In this document: positions 31,487-39,934 of the stretch, piece after piece | How the letters are laid out: the number at the start of each line of letters is the position of its first letter | How positions within the stretch are numbered: position 1 is the stretch's first letter | Assembly (NCBI GenBank): GCA_025928515.1 | Contig: JAICJI010000018.1 | Span: 1 to 41,788, forward strand | Source of the DNA: Thermoleophilia bacterium | GTDB taxonomy: Bacteria; Actinomycetota; Thermoleophilia; Gaiellales; Gaiellaceae | Direction of reading: 5' to 3' | DNA length: 41,788 bases | Position numbers and translations under genes: made by a program | The notes under the pieces: generated by a model | Told to the model about the DNA's origin: nothing | What the model saw: the letters and a program-made list of their open reading frames with translations, nothing else | Databases searched by the model: none

Positions 31487-32309
31487 CGAACAACCTCAAC
31501 AGGCGGGACAGCGTGGGACGCAGCTCCGGCCGCGGGACGATCGCGTCGATCTGCCCGTAGCGGAGGTTCTGCTCGGCCCGCCCGAAGTCGTCGGGGAGCT
31601 TCTCCTTCGTGATCTCCTGCACGACCCGGGGGCCGGCGAACGACATGAGAGCATTTGGCTCGGCGAGCACGATGTCTCCCAGCGTGGCAAAGCTCGCGAG
31701 CACGCCGCCGGTCGTGGGATGCGCCATCACGCAGAGGAGCGCCTGGCCCGAGTCGTGGAGATCTTCCACCGCCGCGACGGTCTTCGGCAGCTGCATGAGC
31801 GCGAGAATCCCCTCCTGCATGCGCGCACCGCCGGAGCTCGTGACGGCGACGAGCGGCATCTTCGCCTCGGCCGCGGAGTCGCAGGCGCGCGAGAACTTCT
31901 CGCCGACGACGCTGCCCATCGAGCCGCCCATGAAGGCGAAATCCATCACCGCCAGCTCGCATTGCCGCTTCTCGATCGCGGCGCGGCCGATCACCATCGC
32001 GTCGGCGAGCCCGGTCTCCATCTCGGCCTGGGCGAGGCGCTCGGTATAGGGCCGGAGGTCGAAGAAGCCGAGCGGATCCGCCGAGTGCAGCTCCGTGGCC
32101 TCTTCCGCGAACGAGCCCGGGTCGGCGAGCGAAGCGATCCGGGCTCGTGCCCGCATCGGGAAGTGGTGGCCGCACTGCTCACAGACCCACTGGCTCTTCT
32201 CGAGCTCGTCGTCGCGGTAGTGCGAGTGACAGCTCGGGCAGGTGTTCGGGTGACTGGGCGGAGGGGTCGGCTGGTCGTTCGTCTCGACCGAAACGTCGAT
32301 TTTGGCCAC
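31473..32309 (-). CDS. accD: Acetyl-CoA carboxylase carboxyltransferase subunit beta
   Basis: A 278-residue carboxyltransferase beta subunit with the N-terminal Cys4 zinc ribbon of bacterial AccD: TCPSCHSHYRDDELEKSQWV (Cys24, Cys27), then CEQCGHHF (Cys43, Cys46). The crotonase-like core follows with MDFAFMGGSMGSVVGEKFSR, VTSSGGARMQEGILALMQL and PTTGGVLASFATLGDI. The stop lies inside accA. It forms a two-gene unit with accA, and 39 bases separate it from the upstream arginase-family gene. Confidence 0.95.
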   Translation of the reverse strand: MAKIDVSVETNDQPTPPPSHPNTCPSCHSHYRDDELEKSQWVCEQCGHHFPMRARARIASLADPGSFAEEATELHSADPLGFFDLRPYTERLAQAEMETGLADAMVIGRAAIEKRQCELAVMDFAFMGGSMGSVVGEKFSRACDSAAEAKMPLVAVTSSGGARMQEGILALMQLPKTVAAVEDLHDSGQALLCVMAHPTTGGVLASFATLGDIVLAEPNALMSFAGPRVVQEITKEKLPDDFGRAEQNLRYGQIDAIVPRPELRPTLSRLLRLFDAPN

Positions 32310-32348
32310 GGCGCCAGCTTAGACCTATGGCCGCTGGAGGCGGTTGCG

Positions 32349-33122
32349 TCAGTAGCCGAGCGCGGCTGCCAGACGCTGGACCTTCTGGACGTTCGCCGGG
32401 TCTGGAGCGAGCCCGGTGAACCCGACGCCGACGAGCTTGCCGCTGACCCGGACGCGCGTCAGCAGTTGCTCGACCTCCGCGAGCGAAGGCCCGCCGGGCT
32501 CGGGCATGAAGACGGCGATCTCGTCCGGATCGAAGACGTCGCAGTCGAGCGCGACGTACACGGCCTCGATCCGCGCATCGTCGAGCAGGGTGTCGGGATC
32601 GTTCCCGATCCCGGCCGCCGCGATGAACTCCACCTCGGGCCGGTCGAGGTTGCGCGCTCCCCAGAGGACGACGTCGGCGGCGGCGATCGTGCCCCGGTCG
32701 AGCAGCATGCGCAACGGCATCCCCCAGTCGTTGCCGGACGGCGACGTCTCGGGCGTGTTGAGGTCGCCGTGCGCGTCGAGCCAGAGGACGGCGACGCGGC
32801 CGTGCCGCGCCGCCAAGCCTTCCACGGCGCCGACGTGGGAGCAGCAGCATCCGCCGAGCACGAGCGGCCTCGCCGCGAGGTCGGATGCCACCGCGAGCGT
32901 CTGCATCGCGAGCGTCTCCTCCTCGACCACGGCCACCTCGGGATAGTCGAGCGCGAGAGACGCCGCCTCGACCATCGCCTCGCCTCCGTCGCCCCACGCC
33001 CGCGGCACACGTACGAGCCCCGCGCCGAACGAGCGGCCGCAACTGTGACACTCGTAACCGTCGTCGATAGCCACCGCCGTCAACGTGCGGCACGCCGGGC
33101 AGCGAGCGCGCAAAAGGCTCAC
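32349..33122 (-). CDS. Arginase/agmatinase-fold protein with N-terminal zinc ribbon
   Basis: A 257-residue ureohydrolase-fold protein. Residues 8-28 form a Cys4 zinc ribbon (CPAC ... CHSC; Cys8, 11, 25, 28), not usual in arginases. The binuclear metal ligands are visible: His96 (SHVGAVEG), Asp116/His118/Asp120 (LWLDAHGDLNTPETSPSG) and Asp193/Asp195 (ALDCDVFDPDE). Glu216 is a likely substrate residue. The catalytic His expected in S-G-N-x-H-G-x-P is replaced by Trp133 (SGNDWGMPL). The substrate is therefore uncertain and the protein may not hydrolyse guanidino groups. The GTG at 33122 overlaps the stop of the mini-GNAT by four bases. Confidence 0.85.
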   Translation of the reverse strand: MSLLRARCPACRTLTAVAIDDGYECHSCGRSFGAGLVRVPRAWGDGGEAMVEAASLALDYPEVAVVEEETLAMQTLAVASDLAARPLVLGGCCCSHVGAVEGLAARHGRVAVLWLDAHGDLNTPETSPSGNDWGMPLRMLLDRGTIAAADVVLWGARNLDRPEVEFIAAAGIGNDPDTLLDDARIEAVYVALDCDVFDPDEIAVFMPEPGGPSLAEVEQLLTRVRVSGKLVGVGFTGLAPDPANVQKVQRLAAALGY

Positions 33123-33406
33123 TCGCCGGCCTTCTCGAAGGCCACGCCACACGTCTCGACGACCATCCCCACCCGCTCGTACAACCGGACCGCGCCCGTC
33201 TCGTTCTGCGCGTCCACGTCCAGCGTGACGCGCGTCGTGCCGCGGCCGTCCTCCCAGATCCACGCCTCCTTGGCCACCTGTAGGAACATGCGGATGTCGT
33301 CGCCGGTGACACCACCTGGACGCGCGCCGTAGAGCCGTTTCTCCTCGGCGGAGATGAGCGCCGCAACGTTCGGCGCATCGTCGTCGACGTACGGACGGAC
33401 CTTCAT
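33119..33406 (-). CDS. Mini-GNAT, internally deleted relative of the neighbouring acetyltransferase
   Basis: A 95-residue protein. Its first 55 residues resemble the N-terminus of the adjacent 298-residue GNAT protein (KVRPYVDDDAPNVAALI against NARPITPDDFPALAAFL). Its last 40 resemble that protein's C-terminus (VTLDVDAQNETGAVRLYERV against VGLGVDAENATGATKLYESV). The central part, including most of the acetyl-CoA-binding motif A, is missing; the join falls near an Asp-Gly. It is still open and overlaps both neighbours by four bases. It may be a remnant, a half-domain or a partner of the full protein. An in-frame GTG/ATG upstream (33424) is possible. Confidence 0.72.
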   Translation of the reverse strand: MKVRPYVDDDAPNVAALISAEEKRLYGARPGGVTGDDIRMFLQVAKEAWIWEDGRGTTRVTLDVDAQNETGAVRLYERVGMVVETCGVAFEKAGE

Positions 33407-34299
33407 GCGAGCACCTTCTCCCACACGACCTGCTCCGAGTCAACGACCATGCCGACGCTCTCGTAGAGCTTCGTCGCGCCCGTTGCGTTCTCGGCGTCGA
33501 CCCCCAGACCCACCCGCCGCTGTCCGCGCCGGTGAAATTCGCGGAAGCTGTGCAGCAGCAGAGCCTTGGCGAGACCGCGGCCGCGCCACGCCGGGCGGAC
33601 GCCGATGGCGCCGATCCAACCGCCGCCGGATCGCTCGGGATCGTTCCGCGTTGCAGCCGCGACGTCCTCACCGTCGCGAACGAGGAACCAGAGCGACGGA
33701 TCGTGATCCGGCTTCGCGAGCTGCCGTTCCCACCACCGCTCGAACGGCGTCGGCTGGAATTCCCAGTGCTCCTCGAAGGCCTCCTCGAGCGAGCCGTGGA
33801 ATGCCCGCGCGGTGTCCGCGGAGAACGGCTCGATCCAGAGACCGCCCGGCAGCCGGGGCTCAGGCGGCGGCTCGTCGCCGAGCTCGATCGTCATCTCCCA
33901 AAAGCGTCGCACCTCGCGGTAGCCGCGACCGGTCAGCAACGGGTCGGCGTCTACGTCAGGCGCCAGGGTCACCGCGTGGATCCGCCCGACGCCCAGCGAG
34001 CCGAGTCGCTGTTCGCTGCGGTCGACGAGCTCCGTCCCGAGGCCGCAGCCGCGCTGCTCACGATGGACGATGCCGATCGCGACACCCGTGCTCTCGTGCT
34101 TCTCGACCCACCCGGCCGCCACGATCCCGCCGTCTGCCTCGAGCAGCCAGCTGTCGCTCGGGAGGTCCGGCCCCGTCAGCCAGGCCGTGACGTCCGCGAC
34201 TCCGACGCGCGACGGGCGGCCGAAGAGATGCGACTCGTCCTCGGCGAGAAACGCCGCCAGAGCAGGGAAATCGTCGGGCGTGATCGGACGCGCGTTCAC
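33403..34299 (-). CDS. GNAT-family acetyltransferase (tandem domains)
   Basis: A 298-residue protein with two GNAT halves, like mycothiol synthase-type proteins in layout. The first half has ESTGVAIGIVHREQRGCGLG (motif A, R-G-C-G-L-G). The second has IGAIGVRPAWRGRGLAKALL and ends with GVDAENATGATKLYESVGM. Both acetyl-CoA loops (R/Q-x-x-G-x-G/A) are present. The acceptor is unknown. The ATG overlaps the HAD stop by four bases and the TGA overlaps the mini-GNAT ATG, so the three genes are coupled. Confidence 0.85.
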   Translation of the reverse strand: MNARPITPDDFPALAAFLAEDESHLFGRPSRVGVADVTAWLTGPDLPSDSWLLEADGGIVAAGWVEKHESTGVAIGIVHREQRGCGLGTELVDRSEQRLGSLGVGRIHAVTLAPDVDADPLLTGRGYREVRRFWEMTIELGDEPPPEPRLPGGLWIEPFSADTARAFHGSLEEAFEEHWEFQPTPFERWWERQLAKPDHDPSLWFLVRDGEDVAAATRNDPERSGGGWIGAIGVRPAWRGRGLAKALLLHSFREFHRRGQRRVGLGVDAENATGATKLYESVGMVVDSEQVVWEKVLA

Positions 34300-34937
34300 G
34301 GGACGAGCGCGTCCACGCTGTCGGCGAGCCCGGCGAGGCCGTGCAGCTCGACGTCGGGTTGCGGCTCCGGCTCCTCACCGAGCCGGTTGATCCAGATCGT
34401 CCGCAGCCCGAGCGCGGTGGCCGGCGCGATGTCGTGGAAGAGGCTCGCGGCGACATGGACGTGGTGGTCGCGGTCGGCTCCGCTGCGAGCGAAGAACTCG
34501 TCCCAGTGCGCGGGCGCCGGTTTGTAGGAGCCGATCTCGGAGGCGACGATCGTCTGCTCGAACTCGACGCCGATGCTGTCAAGCGAAGCGTCGAGGAAAT
34601 CGCGGTCGGTGTTCGAGAGGACTGCCAGCCGCCAACCGTGGGCGCGCACCTCCTCGAGCGCCGCCGGCACCTCGGGGAACGGCTCCCAGCGCGGCAGCGA
34701 CCGCCCGAGTGCGTCCTCCTCGTCGGCCGGTGCGCCGAGCCGCGCGAGCGCGACGGCCATCACCTCGCGATAGCTCCGGCCCGGATCCTCGCGTTGGATC
34801 TGCGGCTCGAGCTCGTGATACGTGTGGAGCAGCTCGCCGCCGCGCGCCGCGCCGAACAGCCGCTCGAGCTCGCGGCCGATCCCGGCGTTCCAGTCGATCA
34901 GCGTGCCGTAGCAGTCGAAGGTGGCCCAGCGCTCCAC
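34296..34937 (-). CDS. HAD superfamily, haloacid dehalogenase type II-like
   Basis: A 213-residue hydrolase. Motif I is TFDCYGTLIDW (Asp8 nucleophile), motif II LAVLSNTDRDFLDASLD, and motif III YKPAPAHWDEFF. Motif IV, VAASLFHDIAPATALGLRTI, has S-L-F-H-D, the form seen in L-2-haloacid dehalogenases. The small helical cap is between motifs I and II. Whether it removes halogen or acts on another substrate cannot be told from the motifs. It is first in a coupled unit with the two GNAT genes and the arginase-like gene. Confidence 0.85.
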   Translation of the reverse strand: MERWATFDCYGTLIDWNAGIGRELERLFGAARGGELLHTYHELEPQIQREDPGRSYREVMAVALARLGAPADEEDALGRSLPRWEPFPEVPAALEEVRAHGWRLAVLSNTDRDFLDASLDSIGVEFEQTIVASEIGSYKPAPAHWDEFFARSGADRDHHVHVAASLFHDIAPATALGLRTIWINRLGEEPEPQPDVELHGLAGLADSVDALVP

Positions 34938-34962
34938 GCCGGGAACCTACCTCGACGCCGGG

Positions 34963-36225
34963 CTACTCCTCGAACCGCGTGAAGACGACGCAGGCGTTGT
35001 GGCCGCCGAAGCCGAAGCTGTTCGAGACGGCGACCTTCACGTCGGCGTCGCGCGCCTCGTTCGGCACGTAGTCGAGATCGCAGGTCGGATCCTCGACCTC
35101 GTAATTGATGGTGGGCGGCAGCTTCCCGTCGCGGATCGAGAGGATCGTGAACATCGCCTCGATGGCGCCCGCGGCCCCGAGGCAGTGCCCGGTCGCTCCC
35201 TTGGTGCCCGAGACGGGGGTCTTGTAGGCGTTCTCCTCGCCGAGCGCGTACTTGAGCATCTGTGTCTCGGAAGAGTCGCCCACCGGCGTCGAGGTGGCGT
35301 GCGCGTTGACGTAGTCGATCTCGTCGACGCAGACGCCGGCGTCGCCGAGCGCCATCTTGAACGCCGTCACAGGCCCGGTCGGATCGGGATCGGTGATGTG
35401 CTTCGCGTCCGAGGAGAGGCCGTAGCCCGACACCTCGGCGTAGATCTTCGCCCCGCGAGCTCTCGCATGCTCGAGCTCCTCGAGCACGAGCATCGCGCCG
35501 GCCTCGCCCATCACGAACCCGTCCCGCTCGGCGTCGAACGGACGCGAAGCCCGAACCGGGTCGTCGTTGCGGCGCGAGAGCGCACGCATCGCGCCGAAGC
35601 CGGCGATCCCGACCTCACAGACGGCCGCCTCGGTGCCGCCGCAGAGCATCACGTCGGCACGGCCCAGCCGGATCGCGTCGGTTCCGTCGCCGATCGCCAT
35701 GTTCGAGGCAGCGCACGCCGTGCACTCCGAGAGCAGCGGCCCGCGCGTGCCGAGCTCGATCGAGACCCAGCCGGCGCCGAGGTTCGGGATGATCGCCGGA
35801 ATCGAAAACGGGTTGACGCGATCCGGACCGCGGTCGACGAGGACGGCGTGGCACTCCTGAAAAGACCGGAGGCCGCCGATGCCCGTCGCGACGGCGGCGC
35901 CGATCCGGTCGGCTTCCTTCTCGATCTCGAGCCCGGAGTCGGAGACTGCCTGCCGCGCAGCGGCGAGAATCAGGTGCGTGAAGCGGTCCATCCGTCGCGC
36001 CGCCTTGCGATCGATCCACTCCGTCGCGTCGAAACCCTTCACCTCGCAGGCGAAATGGACCGGATACTCGCTGTGGTCGAACGCCGTGATCTCGCCCGCG
36101 CCGGATTCGCCCGCGAGCAGGCTCGTCCACGTGGATTCGACGTCGAGACCGAGCGGCGTAACCGCTCCCAGCCCTGTCACGACGACGCGGCGCCGTCCGT
36201 TGAGTGAGCCGTTGGTTGCTGTCAC
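34963..36225 (-). CDS. fabF: 3-oxoacyl-ACP synthase II (KAS II)
   Basis: A 420-residue condensing enzyme that extends acyl-ACP with malonyl-ACP. The catalytic triad is Cys171 (SECTACAASNM), His309 (NAHATSTPVGD) and His347 (GTKGATGHCLGAAGA). The N-terminal RRVVVTGLGAVTPLGLDVES is typical, and the C-terminal SNSFGFGGHNACVVF too. The GTG start shares one base with the fabG stop (TAGTG). acpP, which commonly sits at this point, is absent. Confidence 0.96.
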   Translation of the reverse strand: MTATNGSLNGRRRVVVTGLGAVTPLGLDVESTWTSLLAGESGAGEITAFDHSEYPVHFACEVKGFDATEWIDRKAARRMDRFTHLILAAARQAVSDSGLEIEKEADRIGAAVATGIGGLRSFQECHAVLVDRGPDRVNPFSIPAIIPNLGAGWVSIELGTRGPLLSECTACAASNMAIGDGTDAIRLGRADVMLCGGTEAAVCEVGIAGFGAMRALSRRNDDPVRASRPFDAERDGFVMGEAGAMLVLEELEHARARGAKIYAEVSGYGLSSDAKHITDPDPTGPVTAFKMALGDAGVCVDEIDYVNAHATSTPVGDSSETQMLKYALGEENAYKTPVSGTKGATGHCLGAAGAIEAMFTILSIRDGKLPPTINYEVEDPTCDLDYVPNEARDADVKVAVSNSFGFGGHNACVVFTRFEE

Positions 36226-36950
36226 TACATTCCGAGTCCGCCGTCGACGAGAAGCACATCGCCCGTGATGAACGATGCCTCGTCGGAGCAGAGGAAGCGT
36301 ACAGCGCCCGCCACGTCGCTCGGCTCCCCGAGCCGCCCCAGCGGCGTGTTGCCGAGCATGGCGGCGGTCCCTTCCTCCGGCAGGACGTCGGTGAGTTGCG
36401 TTCGCACGTAGCCGGGCGCGACGACGTTGGCCCGCACGCCGCGGCTGCCGAGCTCGCGGGCGAGCGACTTCGTGAAGCCGATGATCCCGGCCTTCGAGGC
36501 CGCGTAGTTCGTCTGGCCCCAGTTGCCGTGGACGCCGACGATCGAGGAGACGTTGACGATCGCGCCGGCCCGCTTCTTCATCATCGGCCGGCAGACGGCG
36601 CGACACGTGTAGAAGACCGACGAGAGGTTCGTCTCGATCACCGTGCGCCAGTCGTCGTCGGACATCCGGGCGAGCAGGCCGTCCCTGGTCAGGCCCGCGT
36701 TGTTGACGAGGATGTCGAGGTCGCCGGCCTCCTCGACGAGCCTCGCGGCCTCCTCGGCGCTCGAGACGTCGGCCTGGACGGCGGAGCCGCCGATCTCGCG
36801 CGCCAGCTCCTCCGCTTCCTCGGCGCCGGTGCGGTAGCCGACGACGACATCGGCTCCTGCGCGCGCGAGCTCCTCGGCGATCGCGCGGCCGATGCCCTTC
36901 GAGGCGCCGGTGACGAGGGCGCGCGTGCCCTCGAGGCGCGCGAAGCTCAC
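36225..36950 (-). CDS. fabG: 3-oxoacyl-ACP reductase
   Basis: A 241-residue short-chain dehydrogenase that reduces 3-oxoacyl-ACP with NADPH. The nucleotide site is TGASKGIGR (14-22), NNAG is at 83-86, and the catalytic Ser136, Tyr149, Lys153 are in VNVSSIVGVHGNWGQTNYAA followed by S-K. The C-terminal FITGDVLLVDGGLGM is characteristic. The GTG at 36950 overlaps the fabD stop by four bases. It is the canonical neighbour of fabD and fabF. Confidence 0.95.
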   Translation of the reverse strand: MSFARLEGTRALVTGASKGIGRAIAEELARAGADVVVGYRTGAEEAEELAREIGGSAVQADVSSAEEAARLVEEAGDLDILVNNAGLTRDGLLARMSDDDWRTVIETNLSSVFYTCRAVCRPMMKKRAGAIVNVSSIVGVHGNWGQTNYAASKAGIIGFTKSLARELGSRGVRANVVAPGYVRTQLTDVLPEEGTAAMLGNTPLGRLGEPSDVAGAVRFLCSDEASFITGDVLLVDGGLGM

Positions 36951-37876
36951 GGGCTTTCGGCGAGCAGCTCGGGAAGCCGCTCGAGCGCGTCGATGCTGTT
37001 GACCGAGACGGCCTTGACGCTCCGGTCGATGCGCTTCACGAGGCCGGAGAGCACGTTGCCCGGCCCGACCTCGACGAAGGTGCGGACGCCGTCGCGCATG
37101 AGCTCGGTCGCCGACTGCGTGAAGCGAACCGGTGCCGTGAGCTGGTCGACGAGCAGCGGGCCGATCCTGTGGGCCGACTCGACGCGGGCGGTCACGGTCG
37201 ACATGAACGGGGCGGACGGCTCCTGAAAACGGATCTTCTCGATCGCGGGGCGCAACCGGTCTGCAGCGCGGGCGACGAGCGGCGAGTGGAAGGCACCCGA
37301 GACCTGGAGCTTCACGGCCCGGCGGGCTCCCTCGCTCTGCGCCTGCTCGATGCACTCGTCGACGGCGGAGTTCTCGCCAGAGACGACGATCTGGCCGGGG
37401 CAGTTGTAGTTGGCCGGCCACACGCCGAGAATCTTGCGGCAAAGGGCCTCCACGACCTCGTCCGCCAAGCCGAGGATGGCAGCCATCGAGCCGGGATTGC
37501 GGGCGGCCGCCTCGGCCATGGCCAGGCCGCGCTCGCGGACGAGCGTGATCGCCTCCTCGACGGTCATCGCCTCGGCGGCCGCGAGCGCTGCGAACTCCCC
37601 GACCGAGTGGCCGATCACGAAATCCGCTTTGATGCCGCGCTCGTGCAGAGCCGCGAGCATCGCGAGCGACGTCGCGACGAGGGCGGGCTGCTGCACCGCG
37701 GTGTCGAGCAGTGCCTCGGCGTCGGAGTGGAAGCACAGATGCTCGAGGTCGAGACCGCTCGCCTTGCTGCCTCGACGGAAGACGTCCAGCGCAGCCGGCA
37801 CAGCCTCCGCGAAGTCGCGGCCCATGCCTGCCTCGAACGAGCCCTGGCCGGGGAAGCAGAAGGCGATCTTGCTCAT
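36947..37876 (-). CDS. fabD: Malonyl-CoA:ACP transacylase
   Basis: A 309-residue acyltransferase that loads malonyl groups from malonyl-CoA onto ACP. The N-terminal FCFPGQGSFEAGMGRDF forms the oxyanion region. The nucleophile is Ser91 in FVIGHSVGEFAALAAAEA. The catalytic His is in VSGAFHSPLV and the C-terminal VEVGPGNVLSGLVKRI is typical. The ATG overlaps the fabH stop by four bases, and the stop overlaps fabG. Confidence 0.95.
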   Translation of the reverse strand: MSKIAFCFPGQGSFEAGMGRDFAEAVPAALDVFRRGSKASGLDLEHLCFHSDAEALLDTAVQQPALVATSLAMLAALHERGIKADFVIGHSVGEFAALAAAEAMTVEEAITLVRERGLAMAEAAARNPGSMAAILGLADEVVEALCRKILGVWPANYNCPGQIVVSGENSAVDECIEQAQSEGARRAVKLQVSGAFHSPLVARAADRLRPAIEKIRFQEPSAPFMSTVTARVESAHRIGPLLVDQLTAPVRFTQSATELMRDGVRTFVEVGPGNVLSGLVKRIDRSVKAVSVNSIDALERLPELLAESP

Positions 37877-38871
37877 GCCGCCCGACCCATCGTCCAGCGC
37901 ATCAGCGCGCTCCCCCAGGTGAGGCCGGCACCCATTCCCGTCATGAGTACGAGGCTGCCCGGCGAAAGCCTTCCGTCTGCCTGCGCTTCCGCGAGCGCGA
38001 GCGGGATCGAGCCGGACGACGTGTTGCCATAACGGTCGACGTTGATCACCACCCGCTCCGACGGGATGCCGAGCTTCTTGGTTGCGTGATCGATGATGCG
38101 GACGTTTGCCTGATGGGGAACATAGACGTCGACATCCTCGATCTTCGCGCCGTACTTGTCGAGGACGTCCTCGGCCGATTGCACGAGGACGCGCGACGCG
38201 AACTTGAACACCTCGCGCCCGTTCATCTTCACGAAACGCTCGGGATCGTCAAAACGTCGCGAGCCGCTGCCCGGTAGCCAGAGGTGCTCGCCGCCGGCGC
38301 CGTCCGCGCCGAGCTCGAACGCGAGGAAGCCGTCGGTGTCCGCCGGCTCGACCACCACGGCGCCGGCGCCGTCGCCGAAGAGCACGACGGTCGAGCGGTC
38401 GCTCCAGTCGAGAATGCGGGAGAGCACGTCGCCACCGACCACGAGGGCGCGGCGTGAAAGGCCCGCCGCGACCATCCCGTAGGCCTGCACGAGCGCGTAC
38501 ATGAAGCCCGTGCAGCCGGCGGAGAGGTCGTAGGCGGCAGCATCCTTCGCGCCGAGCTGGTCGGCGAGGATCGCGGACGTCGACGGAAACATCATGTCGG
38601 GTGTGACGGTCGCGACGATCAGGAGGTCGACGTCCGTCCCGTCGCTGCCGGCCTGCTCGAGCGCCTGCCGCGCCGCGGGCAGCGAGATGTCCGAGAGCGC
38701 CTGGGAGTCGGCCGCGATGCGGCGCTCGCGGATGCCGGTGCGCTCCATGATCCACTCGTCCGACGTGTCGACCAGCTTCGAGAGCTCGTCGTTCGTGATC
38801 ACGCGCTCGGGCGCGTAGGCGCCGAGGCCCGTGATCGTGACGTGGATGTCACTGCGGCCATTGCCGATCAC
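37873..38871 (-). CDS. fabH: 3-oxoacyl-ACP synthase III (KAS III)
   Basis: A 332-residue enzyme that starts fatty-acid synthesis by condensing an acyl-CoA primer with malonyl-ACP. Catalytic Cys120 lies in YDLSAGCTGFMYAL, His253 in VYVPHQANVRIIDH, and Asn283 in NVDRYGNTSSGSIPLAL. The start, ITGLGAYAPERVITNDEL, is typical. In actinobacteria such enzymes often use branched primers, but primer choice cannot be read here. It is five bases downstream of fabZ. Confidence 0.95.
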   Translation of the reverse strand: MIGNGRSDIHVTITGLGAYAPERVITNDELSKLVDTSDEWIMERTGIRERRIAADSQALSDISLPAARQALEQAGSDGTDVDLLIVATVTPDMMFPSTSAILADQLGAKDAAAYDLSAGCTGFMYALVQAYGMVAAGLSRRALVVGGDVLSRILDWSDRSTVVLFGDGAGAVVVEPADTDGFLAFELGADGAGGEHLWLPGSGSRRFDDPERFVKMNGREVFKFASRVLVQSAEDVLDKYGAKIEDVDVYVPHQANVRIIDHATKKLGIPSERVVINVDRYGNTSSGSIPLALAEAQADGRLSPGSLVLMTGMGAGLTWGSALMRWTMGRAA

Positions 38872-38876
38872 TCGCG

Positions 38877-39326
38877 TTACTCCTCGCTTCCGACGAACAC
38901 CGTGAGCATCGCTTCGACGGCGACCTCACCGCCGACGGTTGCGCGACCTTGCCCCTTGGCGATCGGACCGCGCACGCGCACGAACTCGCACTCGAGGTCG
39001 AGGACGTCACCCGGCCCGACGACGCGCTTGAAGCGGCAGTCGTCGATTCCCGCGAAGAAAGGGATCTTGCCGCGATTCGCTTCGGCGGCGAGCACGGCGA
39101 CCGCGCCGCACTGCGCGATCGCCTCGATCGTGAGCACTCCGGGCATCACCGGGCGGTCGGGAAAATGCCCCTGGAACCACCACCCGTCCTCGGGAACGCG
39201 ATAACGCCCGCGCACGAACCGGCCTGGATCGAGCTCGAGCACCTCGTCGACGAGCAGGAAGGGGGGCCGGTGCGGGATGATCGACTCGATCGTCTCCCGG
39301 CCGAACGGCGGCGTCAGATCGGGCAC
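38877..39326 (-). CDS. fabZ: 3-hydroxyacyl-ACP dehydratase
   Basis: A 149-residue hot-dog dehydratase acting on 3-hydroxyacyl-ACP. The family hallmarks are IESIIPHRPPFLLVDEVLEL, catalytic His54 in FQGHFPDRPVMPGVLTIEA, and Glu68. The GTG at 39326 follows the sigma-factor stop by one base, and the first residues (VPDLTPPFGRETIESI) fit the family. An in-frame ATG at 39377 would lie inside the sigma gene. FabZ is first of five fab genes. Confidence 0.93.
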   Translation of the reverse strand: MPDLTPPFGRETIESIIPHRPPFLLVDEVLELDPGRFVRGRYRVPEDGWWFQGHFPDRPVMPGVLTIEAIAQCGAVAVLAAEANRGKIPFFAGIDDCRFKRVVGPGDVLDLECEFVRVRGPIAKGQGRATVGGEVAVEAMLTVFVGSEE

Positions 39327-39327
39327 G

Positions 39328-39918
39328 TCAGGCGACGTCTCGGTCTTCCAGCCGCTCCCGCAGGCGATTGCGGCCACGGTGCGCGTGGCACTTCGCAGTG
39401 CCGACCGGCATGCCGGCAGCCGCCGCGATCTCCTCGAACGTGTAGTCGAGCGCGTCCTTGAGCACGATCACCTGAGCCTGCTCGGGCGAGATCTCGGCGA
39501 GCGAGTCGCAGAGCTCTCGCCGCAGCTCGGTAATCCGTACGCCGCGCGTCGGATCGTGCTCGACGTCGGCGCCCAGATCCTCCGGCAACTGCTCGTGCGC
39601 GCGCGTCCGCTGGCGCTCGGCGACATCACGGCAGGTGTTGACGACGAGCCGGTGCAGCCACGTCGAGAACTGGGACTCGCCGCGGAACTGCCGCAGACGG
39701 ACGCAGAGCTTCGCGAGCGACTCCTGCGCCGCGTCGCGCGCATCCTCGGGATCGCGCAGAAGGTGCCGCGCGAGCCGCTCCACCCGCGGCGCATGCCGCA
39801 CACAGAGCGCTTCGAGCGCCCGAGCGTCGCCGGCCTTTGCGCGCGTGACGAGGATCGGGTCGCTGAGGCTCGCGTAGTCGAGGCTGCGCTCACGCAGCGG
39901 TTGGGTGGTCCTCCCCAC
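39328..39918 (-). CDS. ECF-type sigma factor leading the fab operon
   Basis: A 196-residue sigma-70 family protein with region 2 (LARHLLRDPEDARDAAQESL, QFRGESQFSTWLHRLVVNTC) and region 4 (LAEISPEQAQVIVLKDALDY, FEEIAAAAGMPVGTAKCHAH). No anti-sigma follows. The stop lies one base before the fabZ start, so it is probably co-transcribed with the fatty-acid genes. The GTG at 39918 may not be the true start, as no ribosome site is visible; codons near S-L-D-Y-A-S-L-S-D-P are alternatives. Only 16 bp separate it from birA. Confidence 0.88.
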   Translation of the reverse strand: MGRTTQPLRERSLDYASLSDPILVTRAKAGDARALEALCVRHAPRVERLARHLLRDPEDARDAAQESLAKLCVRLRQFRGESQFSTWLHRLVVNTCRDVAERQRTRAHEQLPEDLGADVEHDPTRGVRITELRRELCDSLAEISPEQAQVIVLKDALDYTFEEIAAAAGMPVGTAKCHAHRGRNRLRERLEDRDVA

Positions 39919-39934
39919 GGCGGGGTTAGTCTAA

